Assembly (NCBI GenBank): GCA_017308375.1
Contig: JAFKEW010000044.1
Location: 62,001-126,000, forward strand
From: Alphaproteobacteria bacterium
Lineage (GTDB): Bacteria; Pseudomonadota; Alphaproteobacteria; Micropepsales; Micropepsaceae
Length of the DNA stretch: 64,000 nt
Direction: 5' to 3'
The notes below the pieces were generated by a model that searched no databases, was not told the DNA's origin, and saw nothing but the letters and a program-made list of their open reading frames with translations. Shown piece after piece: positions 1 to 7,174 of this stretch. Position numbers and translations under genes: made by a program. Within the stretch, counting starts at the first letter, position 1; every line of letters starts with the position of its first letter.

Positions 1-1
1 T

Positions 2-244
2 CTGAACGTCGATCTGTCGAAGGAACAGCAAAGTTCCGACTGGGGGGCGCCGGAATTGACCGAGCGGCAGCTCGCCTATGCCGCCAATGATGTCGCCTAT
101 CTGCACCGGCTGAAGGCGGGACTGGACACCATGCTGGCGCGCGAAGGGCGGACCGAACTCGCCAAGGCCTGTTTCTACTTTTTGCCGGCGCGTGCGGCGC
201 TCGATCTGGCCGGTTGGGACGGGATCGACATCTTCGCGCATTGA
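2..244 (+). CDS. rnd: Ribonuclease D, C-terminal fragment
   Basis: The window opens inside this gene; the reading frame is open from base 2 and ends at TGA 242-244. The visible 80 residues contain the LTERQLAYAANDV segment, which matches the last exonuclease motif (Y-x-x-x-D) of the DEDDy 3'-5' exonuclease domain. The peptide stops soon after that domain, so the HRDC part of long RNase D enzymes is absent, as in the short alphaproteobacterial form. The family trims tRNA 3' ends. It sits just upstream of the Kdo/LPS transport genes, a usual neighbour in this class. Partial at the left edge. Confidence 0.85.
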   Translation: MNVDLSKEQQSSDWGAPELTERQLAYAANDVAYLHRLKAGLDTMLAREGRTELAKACFYFLPARAALDLAGWDGIDIFAH

Positions 245-437
245 TACGTCCGGAACATGGTTAACGGATGCGAAGCCCCGGTTAACCCATTGAAAGATTT
301 TGCCGCTTGAACGCCGGGGGCGAGTCGGGTCAAATTGGCATGAATTTCGCGTGAGCGCCGTCCGCGCCGGTGAAATCCAGTGCCGATCGCGGGTGTCTGG
401 GGCCCGGGGCCAGCAGTTTCTGCGAACAGGATATGTC

Positions 438-1469
438 ATGCGCGCCGCCATTTCCGTTGTACCGCCCGCACGAAGGCGGACCGCAGCCGCCAATTCCCGA
501 ACCGACCTTCAGGCGGCGCATCGAGTGCTGGATACCGCGCGCGCCGCGATCGACAGTCTCGGCCGCACTTTGAACGGTGATTTTTCGCGGGCGATCGAAA
601 CCATCCTGGCCATCCGGGGCCGCCTGATCGTCAGCGGCATGGGCAAAAGCGGCCATATCGGCCGCAAGATCGCCGCCACACTTTCATCGACCGGCACGCC
701 CGCCTATTTCGTCCATCCGGGGGAGGCGAGCCACGGCGACCTCGGCATGATCACGCGCGACGATGCGCTTCTGATGCTTTCCTATCGCGGCGAAACGCCG
801 GAGCTTGGGGATCTCATCACCTATGCCAAGCGTTTGCGCATTCCGCTGATCGGCATTGCCAGCGATGCGAAATCCACGCTGCTGCAGGCGGCCGATTGCG
901 CACTCGTCCTGCCGCGCGCGCAGGAGGCGTGCCCGATGGGCCTCGCGCCCACCACCTCCACCACCTTGATGCTGGTGCTGGGCGATGCGCTGGCGGTCGC
1001 GTTGATGGAGCGGCGTGGCTTCACCGCCGATCAGTATCGCAATTTCCATCCCGGCGGTTCGCTTGGCCGGGCGCTGATCCGCGTCAGCGATATCATGCAC
1101 ACCGGCGAGGAACTGCCGCTGGTGCGGCCGGATGCGGCGATGCGCGATGTGATCATCCGCATGACCACCGGCGGGGCCGGTTTTGCCGGTGTCGCGGGCG
1201 TGGTGGATGGCAAAGGCACTTTGATCGGTATCGTGACCGACGGCGACATCCGCCGCCATGTGGAGCGCGATCTGCTGGGCAGCAGGGCATCCGACGTGAT
1301 GACCAGAAATCCCAAGACCGTGCCGGGAACCATGCTGGCGGCCGAAGCGCTTGCTTACATGAATGAATCGACACCGCGGGTGACGAGCCTGTTCGTCGTC
1401 GATGGAAAGGCGAAAAAGCCCGCGGGTCTTGTCACCGTGCATGATTGCCTGCGGGCCGGAATCCGCTGA
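438..1469 (+). CDS. kpsF: Arabinose-5-phosphate isomerase (KpsF/GutQ family)
   Basis: Interconverts ribulose-5-phosphate and arabinose-5-phosphate, the first step of Kdo synthesis for lipopolysaccharide. An SIS sugar-isomerase domain covers about residues 40-180, with the phosphate-binding GMGKSGH at 67-73; two CBS domains follow from about residue 215 to the end. The frame is open from 300, but the ATG at 438 gives 343 residues, closer to the family size, and has a purine-rich site (acagg) upstream, so it is preferred. The stop TGA overlaps the ATG of lptC, implying coupled translation with the LPS-export genes. Identity is firm; the start is less so. Confidence 0.9.
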   Translation: MRAAISVVPPARRRTAAANSRTDLQAAHRVLDTARAAIDSLGRTLNGDFSRAIETILAIRGRLIVSGMGKSGHIGRKIAATLSSTGTPAYFVHPGEASHGDLGMITRDDALLMLSYRGETPELGDLITYAKRLRIPLIGIASDAKSTLLQAADCALVLPRAQEACPMGLAPTTSTTLMLVLGDALAVALMERRGFTADQYRNFHPGGSLGRALIRVSDIMHTGEELPLVRPDAAMRDVIIRMTTGGAGFAGVAGVVDGKGTLIGIVTDGDIRRHVERDLLGSRASDVMTRNPKTVPGTMLAAEALAYMNESTPRVTSLFVVDGKAKKPAGLVTVHDCLRAGIR

Positions 1470-2164
1470 TGGCAGATCGTCCCCGTTCCTCCACCGTGGT
1501 TGGGCCGGGTCCGCAAAGGGCCGCGCCGCGGCGGCTTGACTGGGCGGCGAAATCGCGCGGCACGATGCTCGACGCGGAAAAATATTCGCGCTTTGTCTCG
1601 ATCATGAAACGCGCGCTGCCGATGGCGGCCGTGGTGCTGATCGCCGCGGTCGTCGCCTATGCCTTGCAGCCGCGCCAGCAGGACCGCGTAACCATGACCT
1701 TCGAAAGCATGCACGAGGTGGACAACGACCTCGCCATGATCAAGCCGCGCCTGATCGGCGATGACAGTGACGGCAATCCCTTCGTCGTCACGGCCGACCG
1801 CGCGGTTCAGGTCGGCCGCAATTCCCGCCGCGCCCGGCTCGAAAACGTCGAAGCGGATATGACCATCGCCAAGAAGGACTGGCTGAACGCAACCGCCGCG
1901 CGCGGCCTGTTCGACATGGACAGTAATATGCTGACGCTCGATGGCGGCCTCTCCGTATTCTCGGATACCGGCTATGAACTGCATACGCAAAGCGCCACGG
2001 TCGATCTGAAGAAAAGCATTGTCCGCGGCCGCAATACGGTTTCGGGCCAGGGGCCTGTCGGCACCATGCGCGCCGATACCTTTGTGCTTGATCGCGCCGG
2101 CGGCACGCTGGTGCTCAACGGCCATGTGCACACCACCATCGATACCAACGGGAGCATCAAGTGA
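1469..2164 (+). CDS. lptC: LPS export inner-membrane protein LptC
   Basis: Bitopic inner-membrane protein that passes LPS from the LptB2FG transporter to LptA. A basic N-terminus is followed by one membrane segment (about residues 49-66, PMAAVVLIAAVVAYAL), then a beta-rich periplasmic domain of the YrbK/DUF1239 type. ATG 1469 shares its first base with the last base of the kpsF stop codon. Its own TGA overlaps the GTG start of lptA. 231 residues; the longer N-terminus before the helix compared with the E. coli protein is common in alphaproteobacteria. Assignment rests on topology plus its position directly before lptA and lptB. Confidence 0.85.
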   Translation: MADRPRSSTVVGPGPQRAAPRRLDWAAKSRGTMLDAEKYSRFVSIMKRALPMAAVVLIAAVVAYALQPRQQDRVTMTFESMHEVDNDLAMIKPRLIGDDSDGNPFVVTADRAVQVGRNSRRARLENVEADMTIAKKDWLNATAARGLFDMDSNMLTLDGGLSVFSDTGYELHTQSATVDLKKSIVRGRNTVSGQGPVGTMRADTFVLDRAGGTLVLNGHVHTTIDTNGSIK

Positions 2165-2700
2165 ACGCGCGCCGTCTTCCTTTTCTTTTCGCTGTGGCGT
2201 TCGCGCTCATACCCGCAACCGGATATGCCGCCACGGCCGTCAATCTCGGCAAGCACAATGCCGATGCACCGATTCAGGTTTCGGCGGACAGCTTCATTGC
2301 CGACATCAACGCCAAAACCGGCACCTACACCGGCAATGTCGTTGTCAGCCAGGGTGATTTCAAACTCCGGGCCGACAAGGTGCGGATCAATGTCGTGCAG
2401 GGCAAGCCCAGCAGAATTGTCGCCGACGGCCATGTGGTGTTCGATTCGCCGTCGGGCGCCGCCCATGGCGACACCGGCGTTTACGAGGTGGGCCCGCGGC
2501 TCATCACGCTCAGCGGGCGCGTGCTTCTGACCAAGGACAAGAACGTCATGCGCGGCACGCAATTGACCGTCAATCTGGTGACGGGTGCCGCGCAATTGCG
2601 TGCGAAGGGCGAGCAGGGCGGGCGTGTTCAGGGGCTTTTCACGCCGCCGCCGCGTTCGGCGCCGCCTAAAAGTCAATCGAATCCGCAAACCAACCCGTAA
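2161..2700 (+). CDS. lptA: LPS transport periplasmic protein LptA
   Basis: Periplasmic bridge protein that polymerises into the channel carrying LPS to the outer membrane. Residues 1-24 form a signal peptide ending in a likely A-x-A type site (GYAA). The remainder is an OstA-like beta-jellyroll domain (ADSFIADINAKTGTYTGNV, residues about 41-60, is the classic first repeat). Starts with GTG overlapping the lptC stop (gtga). 179 residues with a proline- and serine-rich tail after about residue 160. Confidence 0.88.
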   Translation: MNARRLPFLFAVAFALIPATGYAATAVNLGKHNADAPIQVSADSFIADINAKTGTYTGNVVVSQGDFKLRADKVRINVVQGKPSRIVADGHVVFDSPSGAAHGDTGVYEVGPRLITLSGRVLLTKDKNVMRGTQLTVNLVTGAAQLRAKGEQGGRVQGLFTPPPRSAPPKSQSNPQTNP

Positions 2701-2741
2701 CCTTCATAGGTTGTTAAAGAGGGATAGGCACAGTTCTTGCG

Positions 2742-3542
2742 ATGAATATGGACACTGGACCGGATCAACGCCTGGGCGCCCGCGAAAGCGATGGCGCGGC
2801 GCCGCGCGTGGTCGAAGGCGGGCAGGGGCTCGTGGTTACGCGCATCGGCAAAAGTTTCCGCCGCCGCCCCGTGGTGCGCTCGGTCAGCCTCAGCCTGCGC
2901 CGGGGAGAAGTCGTGGGCCTTCTGGGGCCGAACGGCGCGGGTAAGACCACCTGTTTTTACATGATCAGCGGGCTGATCCGCGCCGACACCGGTACCATCG
3001 CGGTGGATGGGCACGATGTCACCCAGATGCCGATGTACCGCCGCGCGCGGCTCGGCATCGGTTATCTGCCGCAGGAGGCGTCGATCTTTCGCGGCCTGAC
3101 CGCCGAACAGAACATTCGCGCCACCGCCGAGTTGATTGAGCCCGATCCCGGCCGCCTGGAAGCCATGGTGGAAGAATTGCTGACGGAATTTGGCGTCAGC
3201 CATGTGCGCAACACGCCGTCCGTGGCGCTTTCGGGCGGTGAACGGCGGCGGGTGGAGATCGCGCGTGCGCTTGCCACCCATCCGTCCTACATCCTGCTGG
3301 ACGAGCCGCTGGCCGGTATCGATCCGATTGCGGTCGGCGAAATCCGCGCACTCGTCAGCCATCTGAAGGATCGCGGCATCGGCGTGCTGATTACCGATCA
3401 CAATGTGCGCGATGCGCTGGACATGATCGACCGCGCCTACATCCTGCATGAAGGCCAGGTTCTCAAGGAAGGTACGCCGGCAGAGATCGTGGGCGACCGC
3501 GATGTGCGCCGCGTCTATCTGGGGGAGCGGTTTTCGCTGTGA
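2742..3542 (+). CDS. lptB: LPS export ABC transporter ATPase LptB
   Basis: Cytoplasmic ATPase of the LptB2FGC complex. Walker A GPNGAGKT at residues 62-69, ABC signature LSGGE at 163-167, Walker B ILLDEP at 184-189 and the switch histidine in the ITDHNV segment. An N-terminal extension of about 30 residues precedes the ABC domain; ATG 2748 is another possible start. Forty bases separate it from lptA. LptF and LptG are not in the window, as is usual when they sit at a separate locus. Confidence 0.93.
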   Translation: MNMDTGPDQRLGARESDGAAPRVVEGGQGLVVTRIGKSFRRRPVVRSVSLSLRRGEVVGLLGPNGAGKTTCFYMISGLIRADTGTIAVDGHDVTQMPMYRRARLGIGYLPQEASIFRGLTAEQNIRATAELIEPDPGRLEAMVEELLTEFGVSHVRNTPSVALSGGERRRVEIARALATHPSYILLDEPLAGIDPIAVGEIRALVSHLKDRGIGVLITDHNVRDALDMIDRAYILHEGQVLKEGTPAEIVGDRDVRRVYLGERFSL

Positions 3543-3566
3543 TCGGTATGGGCGGGGCTTAAGGTC

Positions 3567-5084
3567 ATGGCGATTTCACAGCGCCTCGAGCTCCGGCAGG
3601 GGCAATCCCTTGTCATGACCCCGCAGTTGCAGCAGGCGATCAAGCTGCTGCAATTGTCCAATCTCGAACTCACCGCCTATGTCGAGCAGGAGCTGGAGCG
3701 CAATCCGCTGCTGGAGCGTGATGAATCGGCGCCTGTCGGCGAAGCTGCCGAGCCTGAAGCCGCGCCCGATACGGCGCCTGCGGCCGAAACGCTCGACGTT
3801 GCGCTTTCGCATGATGATTTTTCCCGTGCCGACGATATGGATGCCGGCCGCGGCGACCTCTATGGCGAGGAGGCGCCAAGCCGCGCCACGGGAGAGGCCG
3901 CACCGCTGTCGGATTGGACGACCATGCGCGCGGGGCAACGCAGCGGCGAAGAAGACATTCTCGAATCCACGCTGACGCAAGCCGGCACGCTGCAGGATTA
4001 TCTGCGCGATCAGCTTGCGATTGCCGCGCTTGATCCGGTCGGACGGATGATCGGCCTTGCGCTGATCGATATCGTCGATGAAGCGGGTTATATGCGCGGC
4101 GATCTGGATGAAATCGCCGATCGCCTGGGAACGCCGCGTGAAACCGTGGATGCGGTTCTCGCAATTCTGCAGGGCTTCGATCCTGTGGGCGTCGGGGCGC
4201 GCGATCTGGCCGAGTGTCTGAAATTGCAATTGCAGGCGCGCGACCGTTTCGATCCGGCGATGGAGATCATGCTGCTCAGGCTCGATCTGGTGGCGCGGCG
4301 CGATATCGCGGCGCTGTCCACGGCCTGCGGCCTCGATCATGACGATATCACCGACATGATCGCGGAGATTCGCGAGCTCACGCCGAAGCCCGGCCTTGCT
4401 TTCGGTGCGGAGCCGGTTCAGCCCGTCGTGCCGGATGTTTTCGTTCGCGAAGGGGCCGATGGCGGCTGGCATGTCGAACTGAACAGCGAGACTTTGCCCC
4501 GTCTGCTGGTCAATTCACGCTACTACGCCAAAGTGTCGGCCCGCGCGCGCGAGAAAGATGCCAGGAATTATCTGACGGATTGCCTCAACAACGCGAACTG
4601 GCTGGTCAAAAGCCTCGATCAGCGTGCGCGCACCATTCTGAAAGTGGCGTCCGAACTGGTGCGCCAGCAGGACGGATTTCTGACTTATGGCGTGCGCCAT
4701 CTGCGCCCGCTCAATCTGCGTGCGATTGCAGATGCGATTTCGATGCACGAATCGACGGTCAGCCGCGTGACCTCGAACAAATATATTGCGACGCCGCGCG
4801 GCGTTTTCGAGATGAAATATTTTTTCACCGCCGCGATTTCCGCAACCGATGGTGCGGAAGCCCATTCCGCCGAAGCTGTGCGCGATCGTATCCGCGAACT
4901 GATCGACAATGAAGAAGCCGCCGAAACACTGTCGGATGACCGGATTGTCGCGCTTTTGACGGCGGATGGCGTTAATATTGCGCGGCGGACGGTGGCCAAA
5001 TACCGTGAAGCCATGCGCATCCCGTCCTCTGTTGAACGGCGGCGGCTGAAGTCAAGCGATATTTCGGCTCACGCACAGCCCTGA
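3567..5084 (+). CDS. rpoN: RNA polymerase sigma-54 factor
   Basis: Sigma factor for enhancer-dependent promoters (nitrogen control and others). The glutamine-rich region I (LELRQGQSLVMTPQLQQAI) begins at residue 7, a low-complexity acidic region II follows at about 50-120, then the core-binding domain, and the RpoN box ARRTVAKYR lies at 472-480. 505 residues, the normal size. The order lptB-rpoN-hpf-ptsN is conserved across proteobacteria. A hairpin with a T-run ends the transcript about 45 bases after the stop. Confidence 0.95.
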   Translation: MAISQRLELRQGQSLVMTPQLQQAIKLLQLSNLELTAYVEQELERNPLLERDESAPVGEAAEPEAAPDTAPAAETLDVALSHDDFSRADDMDAGRGDLYGEEAPSRATGEAAPLSDWTTMRAGQRSGEEDILESTLTQAGTLQDYLRDQLAIAALDPVGRMIGLALIDIVDEAGYMRGDLDEIADRLGTPRETVDAVLAILQGFDPVGVGARDLAECLKLQLQARDRFDPAMEIMLLRLDLVARRDIAALSTACGLDHDDITDMIAEIRELTPKPGLAFGAEPVQPVVPDVFVREGADGGWHVELNSETLPRLLVNSRYYAKVSARAREKDARNYLTDCLNNANWLVKSLDQRARTILKVASELVRQQDGFLTYGVRHLRPLNLRAIADAISMHESTVSRVTSNKYIATPRGVFEMKYFFTAAISATDGAEAHSAEAVRDRIRELIDNEEAAETLSDDRIVALLTADGVNIARRTVAKYREAMRIPSSVERRRLKSSDISAHAQP

Positions 5085-5125
5085 TTGTAACCCTGTTTTC
5101 TGCGGCGTTGACATTGTCCGCCGGG

Positions 5126-5151
5126 GCGCCTAAACGGCGGGCGCTTTTTTT
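5126..5151 (+). terminator. Intrinsic terminator after rpoN
   Basis: Short GC stem gcgcc (5126-5130) pairing with ggcgc (5140-5144), followed at once by seven T. Its T-run merges with a possible -35 box for the next gene. Confidence 0.6.
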
Positions 5152-5180
5152 GAACCGATGATCGCCCCGGGTGTTATAGT
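5150..5180 (+). promoter_or_regulatory. Possible promoter for hpf-ptsN
   Basis: ttgaac at 5150-5155 and tatagt at 5175-5180, spacing 19, which is longer than ideal. The boxes lie between the rpoN terminator and the hpf ATG at 5217. A perfect ttgaca also occurs at 5108 but has a poor -10. Confidence 0.35.
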
Positions 5181-5216
5181 ATCGACGCGTCACCGTGGCT
5201 CAGCTTTCCGGATAAC

Positions 5217-5546
5217 ATGCAGGTTCGGGTCTCCGGCAAACGGATGGAAATAGGCGGTGCACTCCCTCAGCGTGTGCGCCTGCAGGTGCAGTCTGCGATT
5301 GAGAAATATTTCGATGGCGGCGCGCATGTGTCTGTGGTCTTTTCGCGGGAGGGTACCTTCCTTCGCGCCGATTGTATGGTGCATCTCGATTCCGGTATCG
5401 TGTTGAAAGCCGCCGGAGATGGAAACGACGCCTATCGCGCGTTTGACGAGGCGTTACAACGTATGGAAAAACGCGTGCGCCGGTACATGCGCAGGCTCAA
5501 AGGTCATCATGATCGGGGGCGCCCGCCGAAAGGTGCGCTGTCCTGA
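5217..5546 (+). CDS. hpf: Short-form ribosome hibernation promoting factor
   Basis: Binds the 30S decoding region and silences ribosomes in stationary phase. All 109 residues correspond to the N-terminal beta-alpha-beta-beta-beta-alpha domain (MQVRVSGKRMEIG at the start, then YFDGGAHVSVVFSREG, and a basic helix RMEKRVRRYMRRLKG). The C-terminal dimerisation domain of long HPF, which most alphaproteobacteria have (about 190 residues), is missing: the frame stops at 5546 and ptsN begins 21 bases later, leaving no room for a frameshifted remainder. Located, as in enterobacteria, between rpoN and ptsN. Confidence 0.85.
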   Translation: MQVRVSGKRMEIGGALPQRVRLQVQSAIEKYFDGGAHVSVVFSREGTFLRADCMVHLDSGIVLKAAGDGNDAYRAFDEALQRMEKRVRRYMRRLKGHHDRGRPPKGALS

Positions 5547-5567
5547 TCGACAGGCAGAAGGCCCATC

Positions 5568-6041
5568 ATGGAAATGTCGGATTTGCTTGCACCGGGTTCC
5601 GTCATCGCTTTCCTCAAGACCAATGGAAAAAAGCAGCTCCTGCAGGATCTCTCGGCGCGCGCTGCCGCGTTGACCGAATTGCCGGAACGGCGGATTTTCG
5701 AAACGCTGATGGAACGTGAACGGCTGGGAAGCACCGGCGTGGGGCAGGGCATCGCCATTCCCCATGGCCGTCTTGCGGGGCTGAAGCGGATTGTCGGCCT
5801 GTTTGCGCGGCTGGAAACGCCCGTCGCTTATGATGCGGTGGACAATCAGCCGGTCGATCTCGTCTTCCTGTTGCTGGCGCCGGAAAGTGCCGGTGCCGAT
5901 CATCTGAAGGCGCTGGCGCGGGTTTCGCGGCTCCTGCGCAATCAGGCGGTTTGCGAAAAGCTGCGCGCCGCCACCAAGGCTGAGGCGCTTTACGCCATCC
6001 TGACCGAACCCTCCACCGGCGTGAATACGCAGGCTGCGTAA
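5568..6041 (+). CDS. ptsN: Nitrogen PTS enzyme IIA
   Basis: Phosphoacceptor of the regulatory nitrogen PTS. The PTS_EIIA type 2 domain fills the 157 residues; the phosphorylated histidine is H66 in GIAIPHGRL. ATG 5568 is in the frame of this domain. The partner HPr is represented at the far right edge of the window (63943-64000). A strong hairpin terminator follows. Confidence 0.93.
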   Translation: MEMSDLLAPGSVIAFLKTNGKKQLLQDLSARAAALTELPERRIFETLMERERLGSTGVGQGIAIPHGRLAGLKRIVGLFARLETPVAYDAVDNQPVDLVFLLLAPESAGADHLKALARVSRLLRNQAVCEKLRAATKAEALYAILTEPSTGVNTQAA

Positions 6042-6066
6042 AGCCGCCACGTTTGCTGCATCGAAA

Positions 6067-6102
6067 AGAAAGGCCGGGTCGAAACCCGGCCTTTCTGTTT
6101 TC
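6067..6102 (+). terminator. Intrinsic terminator after ptsN
   Basis: Thirteen-base-pair stem (6067-6079 with 6084-6096) closed by a CGAA tetraloop, then a T-rich tail. It lies between ptsN and the convergent DUF1150 gene and may serve both directions. Confidence 0.85.
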
Positions 6103-6119
6103 ATCGTTGATGACGCCCG

Positions 6120-6386
6120 TCAGTGAACGGCGACCGGCGTCAGTTCATTCTGCACGGCCGCGCCATAGGCGCTTTCCCAACCGTCGGTGAAGCCCAGAAC
6201 GCTGCCGTCCATCGCGTGCAGGACGTAAAGCCTCGCGCCTTCGGGAAGTTTGATGCCCGGCGGGATGATGCCAAGCCGCATCGCCTCGGCCGCGTCGGTC
6301 GGTTTGATATAGGTGATGCGCGCGTCGTCGAAGACCGCATTCCCGGCCTCTTCGTGCGGCAATCCAAATCTCGTTTTCCCGGTCAT
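6120..6386 (-). CDS. DUF1150 family protein
   Basis: 88-residue protein of the alphaproteobacterial DUF1150 family, recognisable from the central ITYIKPTDAAEA and the IPPGIKLPEGARLYVLHAMDG block. Function unknown. It is the last gene of an Hsp20 operon; hsp20 next to DUF1150 is a recurring pair in this class, suggesting a stress role (inference). ATG 6386 has a strong Shine-Dalgarno (ggaggt) and overlaps the stop of the pentapeptide-repeat ORF by ATGA. Confidence 0.85.
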   Translation of the reverse strand: MTGKTRFGLPHEEAGNAVFDDARITYIKPTDAAEAMRLGIIPPGIKLPEGARLYVLHAMDGSVLGFTDGWESAYGAAVQNELTPVAVH

Positions 6387-6508
6387 ATCTGACCTCCTTC
6401 TACGCCTTTGGCTTCTACGCCTTTGGCTTCTACGCCTTTGGCTTCTACGCCTTTGGCTTCTACGCCTTTGACTTCTACGCTCATGGCCTTTGGGCCTGCC
6501 GGCGTCAT
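6383..6508 (-). CDS. Pentapeptide-repeat microprotein (VEAKG-type), 41 residues
   Basis: Unlisted small ORF between hsp20 and the DUF1150 gene. Starts MTPAGPKAMSVEV and continues as five K-G-V-E-A/G units, ending G-G-Q-I. Its ATG (6506-6508) overlaps the hsp20 stop as ATGA and its TGA (6383-6385) overlaps the DUF1150 start as ATGA, so all three frames are locked together. A G-rich stretch (aaagggg) just before the ATG could serve as ribosome site. The repeat is a 15-bp DNA tandem array, so copy number can change without breaking the frame. No known family; whether the peptide matters or only couples translation is open. Confidence 0.6.
   Translation of the reverse strand: MTPAGPKAMSVEVKGVEAKGVEAKGVEAKGVEAKGVEGGQI
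6398..6487. repeat. 15-bp tandem repeat, six units
   Basis: Units at 6398, 6413, 6428, 6443, 6458 and 6473. The first four are identical (ttctacgcctttggc); the fifth has one change and the sixth is degenerate. The period is five codons and the array lies wholly inside the minus-strand microprotein ORF. Confidence 0.95.
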
Positions 6509-6942
6509 GCCCCTTTCTTTAACGTGGGTGTTCCTTGCCGGATTTCAATGTTGCGGATCACGGGGCTCGGTTTCGGCCGCACCAGATCGATCGTCAGAAG
6601 ACCGTTTTCCAATGCCGCCTGGCTGACCTCGATTCCCTCGGCCAGAACGAAAGCGCGTTGAAACTGGCGCGCGGCAATGCCTCTGTGAAGAAACGTGCGG
6701 TCGGCGGAATCGTTCTGACGGCCGCGGATCACAAGCTGGTTGTCTTCCGCGGTCACGCTCAGTTCGTCGCGGGTGAATCCCGCAACCGCAAGCGTGATGC
6801 GCAAGGCACCTTCGTCATGTTCCTCGATATTGTAGGGGGGATAGGCGTCGCCTGCGGCCTTCGCGGTGCGCTCCAGAAGGCGCTCCAGATTCTCGAACCC
6901 CAGCAGGAACGGGCTGTTGAAATAGACACTGCGCGTGGTCAT
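6505..6942 (-). CDS. Hsp20 family small heat-shock protein
   Basis: IbpA-like holdase chaperone of 145 residues. The alpha-crystallin domain covers about residues 35-130 (YNIEEHDEGALRITLAVAGF at its start; A-x-x-x-G-L-L in ALENGLLTIDL near its end). A short hydrophobic N-arm (SPFLLGFENLERLLE) is typical of the bacterial class A proteins. First gene of a three-gene operon with the microprotein and DUF1150. The leader holds a hairpin that includes the ribosome site. Confidence 0.92.
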   Translation of the reverse strand: MTTRSVYFNSPFLLGFENLERLLERTAKAAGDAYPPYNIEEHDEGALRITLAVAGFTRDELSVTAEDNQLVIRGRQNDSADRTFLHRGIAARQFQRAFVLAEGIEVSQAALENGLLTIDLVRPKPSPVIRNIEIRQGTPTLKKGA

Positions 6943-6943
6943 C

Positions 6944-6970
6944 GCAAAAGCCCTCCTCGGCGGCTTTCGC
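6944..6970 (-). promoter_or_regulatory. Hairpin at the hsp20 ribosome-binding site
   Basis: In the mRNA, gcgaaagcc (6962-6970) can pair with ggcttttgc (6944-6952) through nine pairs including one G-U, with the Shine-Dalgarno aggag in the loop and stem base, two bases before the ATG. The position is that of an RNA thermometer, but no ROSE consensus was identified. Confidence 0.35.
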
Positions 6971-7174
6971 CGGCCCCCGGATGATGTCAGGCAGCCGGAA
7001 CTCTCGCGGCACGGCCTTCAGGAAGCGCCGTCCTCTTTCCAAGATGGTAAGCTCGCGGAAAGTTTCAAGCCCAAACTCTCCGGAATGCAATTTCCAGTTG
7101 AAATTTGGAACTTTTTGTTGCGTTGCCGAATCTTGCTGAAACGGGCAGAAGCGGCCCCTGAAGGGCGCAAAATC

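Noticed and set aside
6398..6487. CRISPR-like array
   Set aside because: Units are 15 bp head-to-tail with no spacers and in a coding frame.
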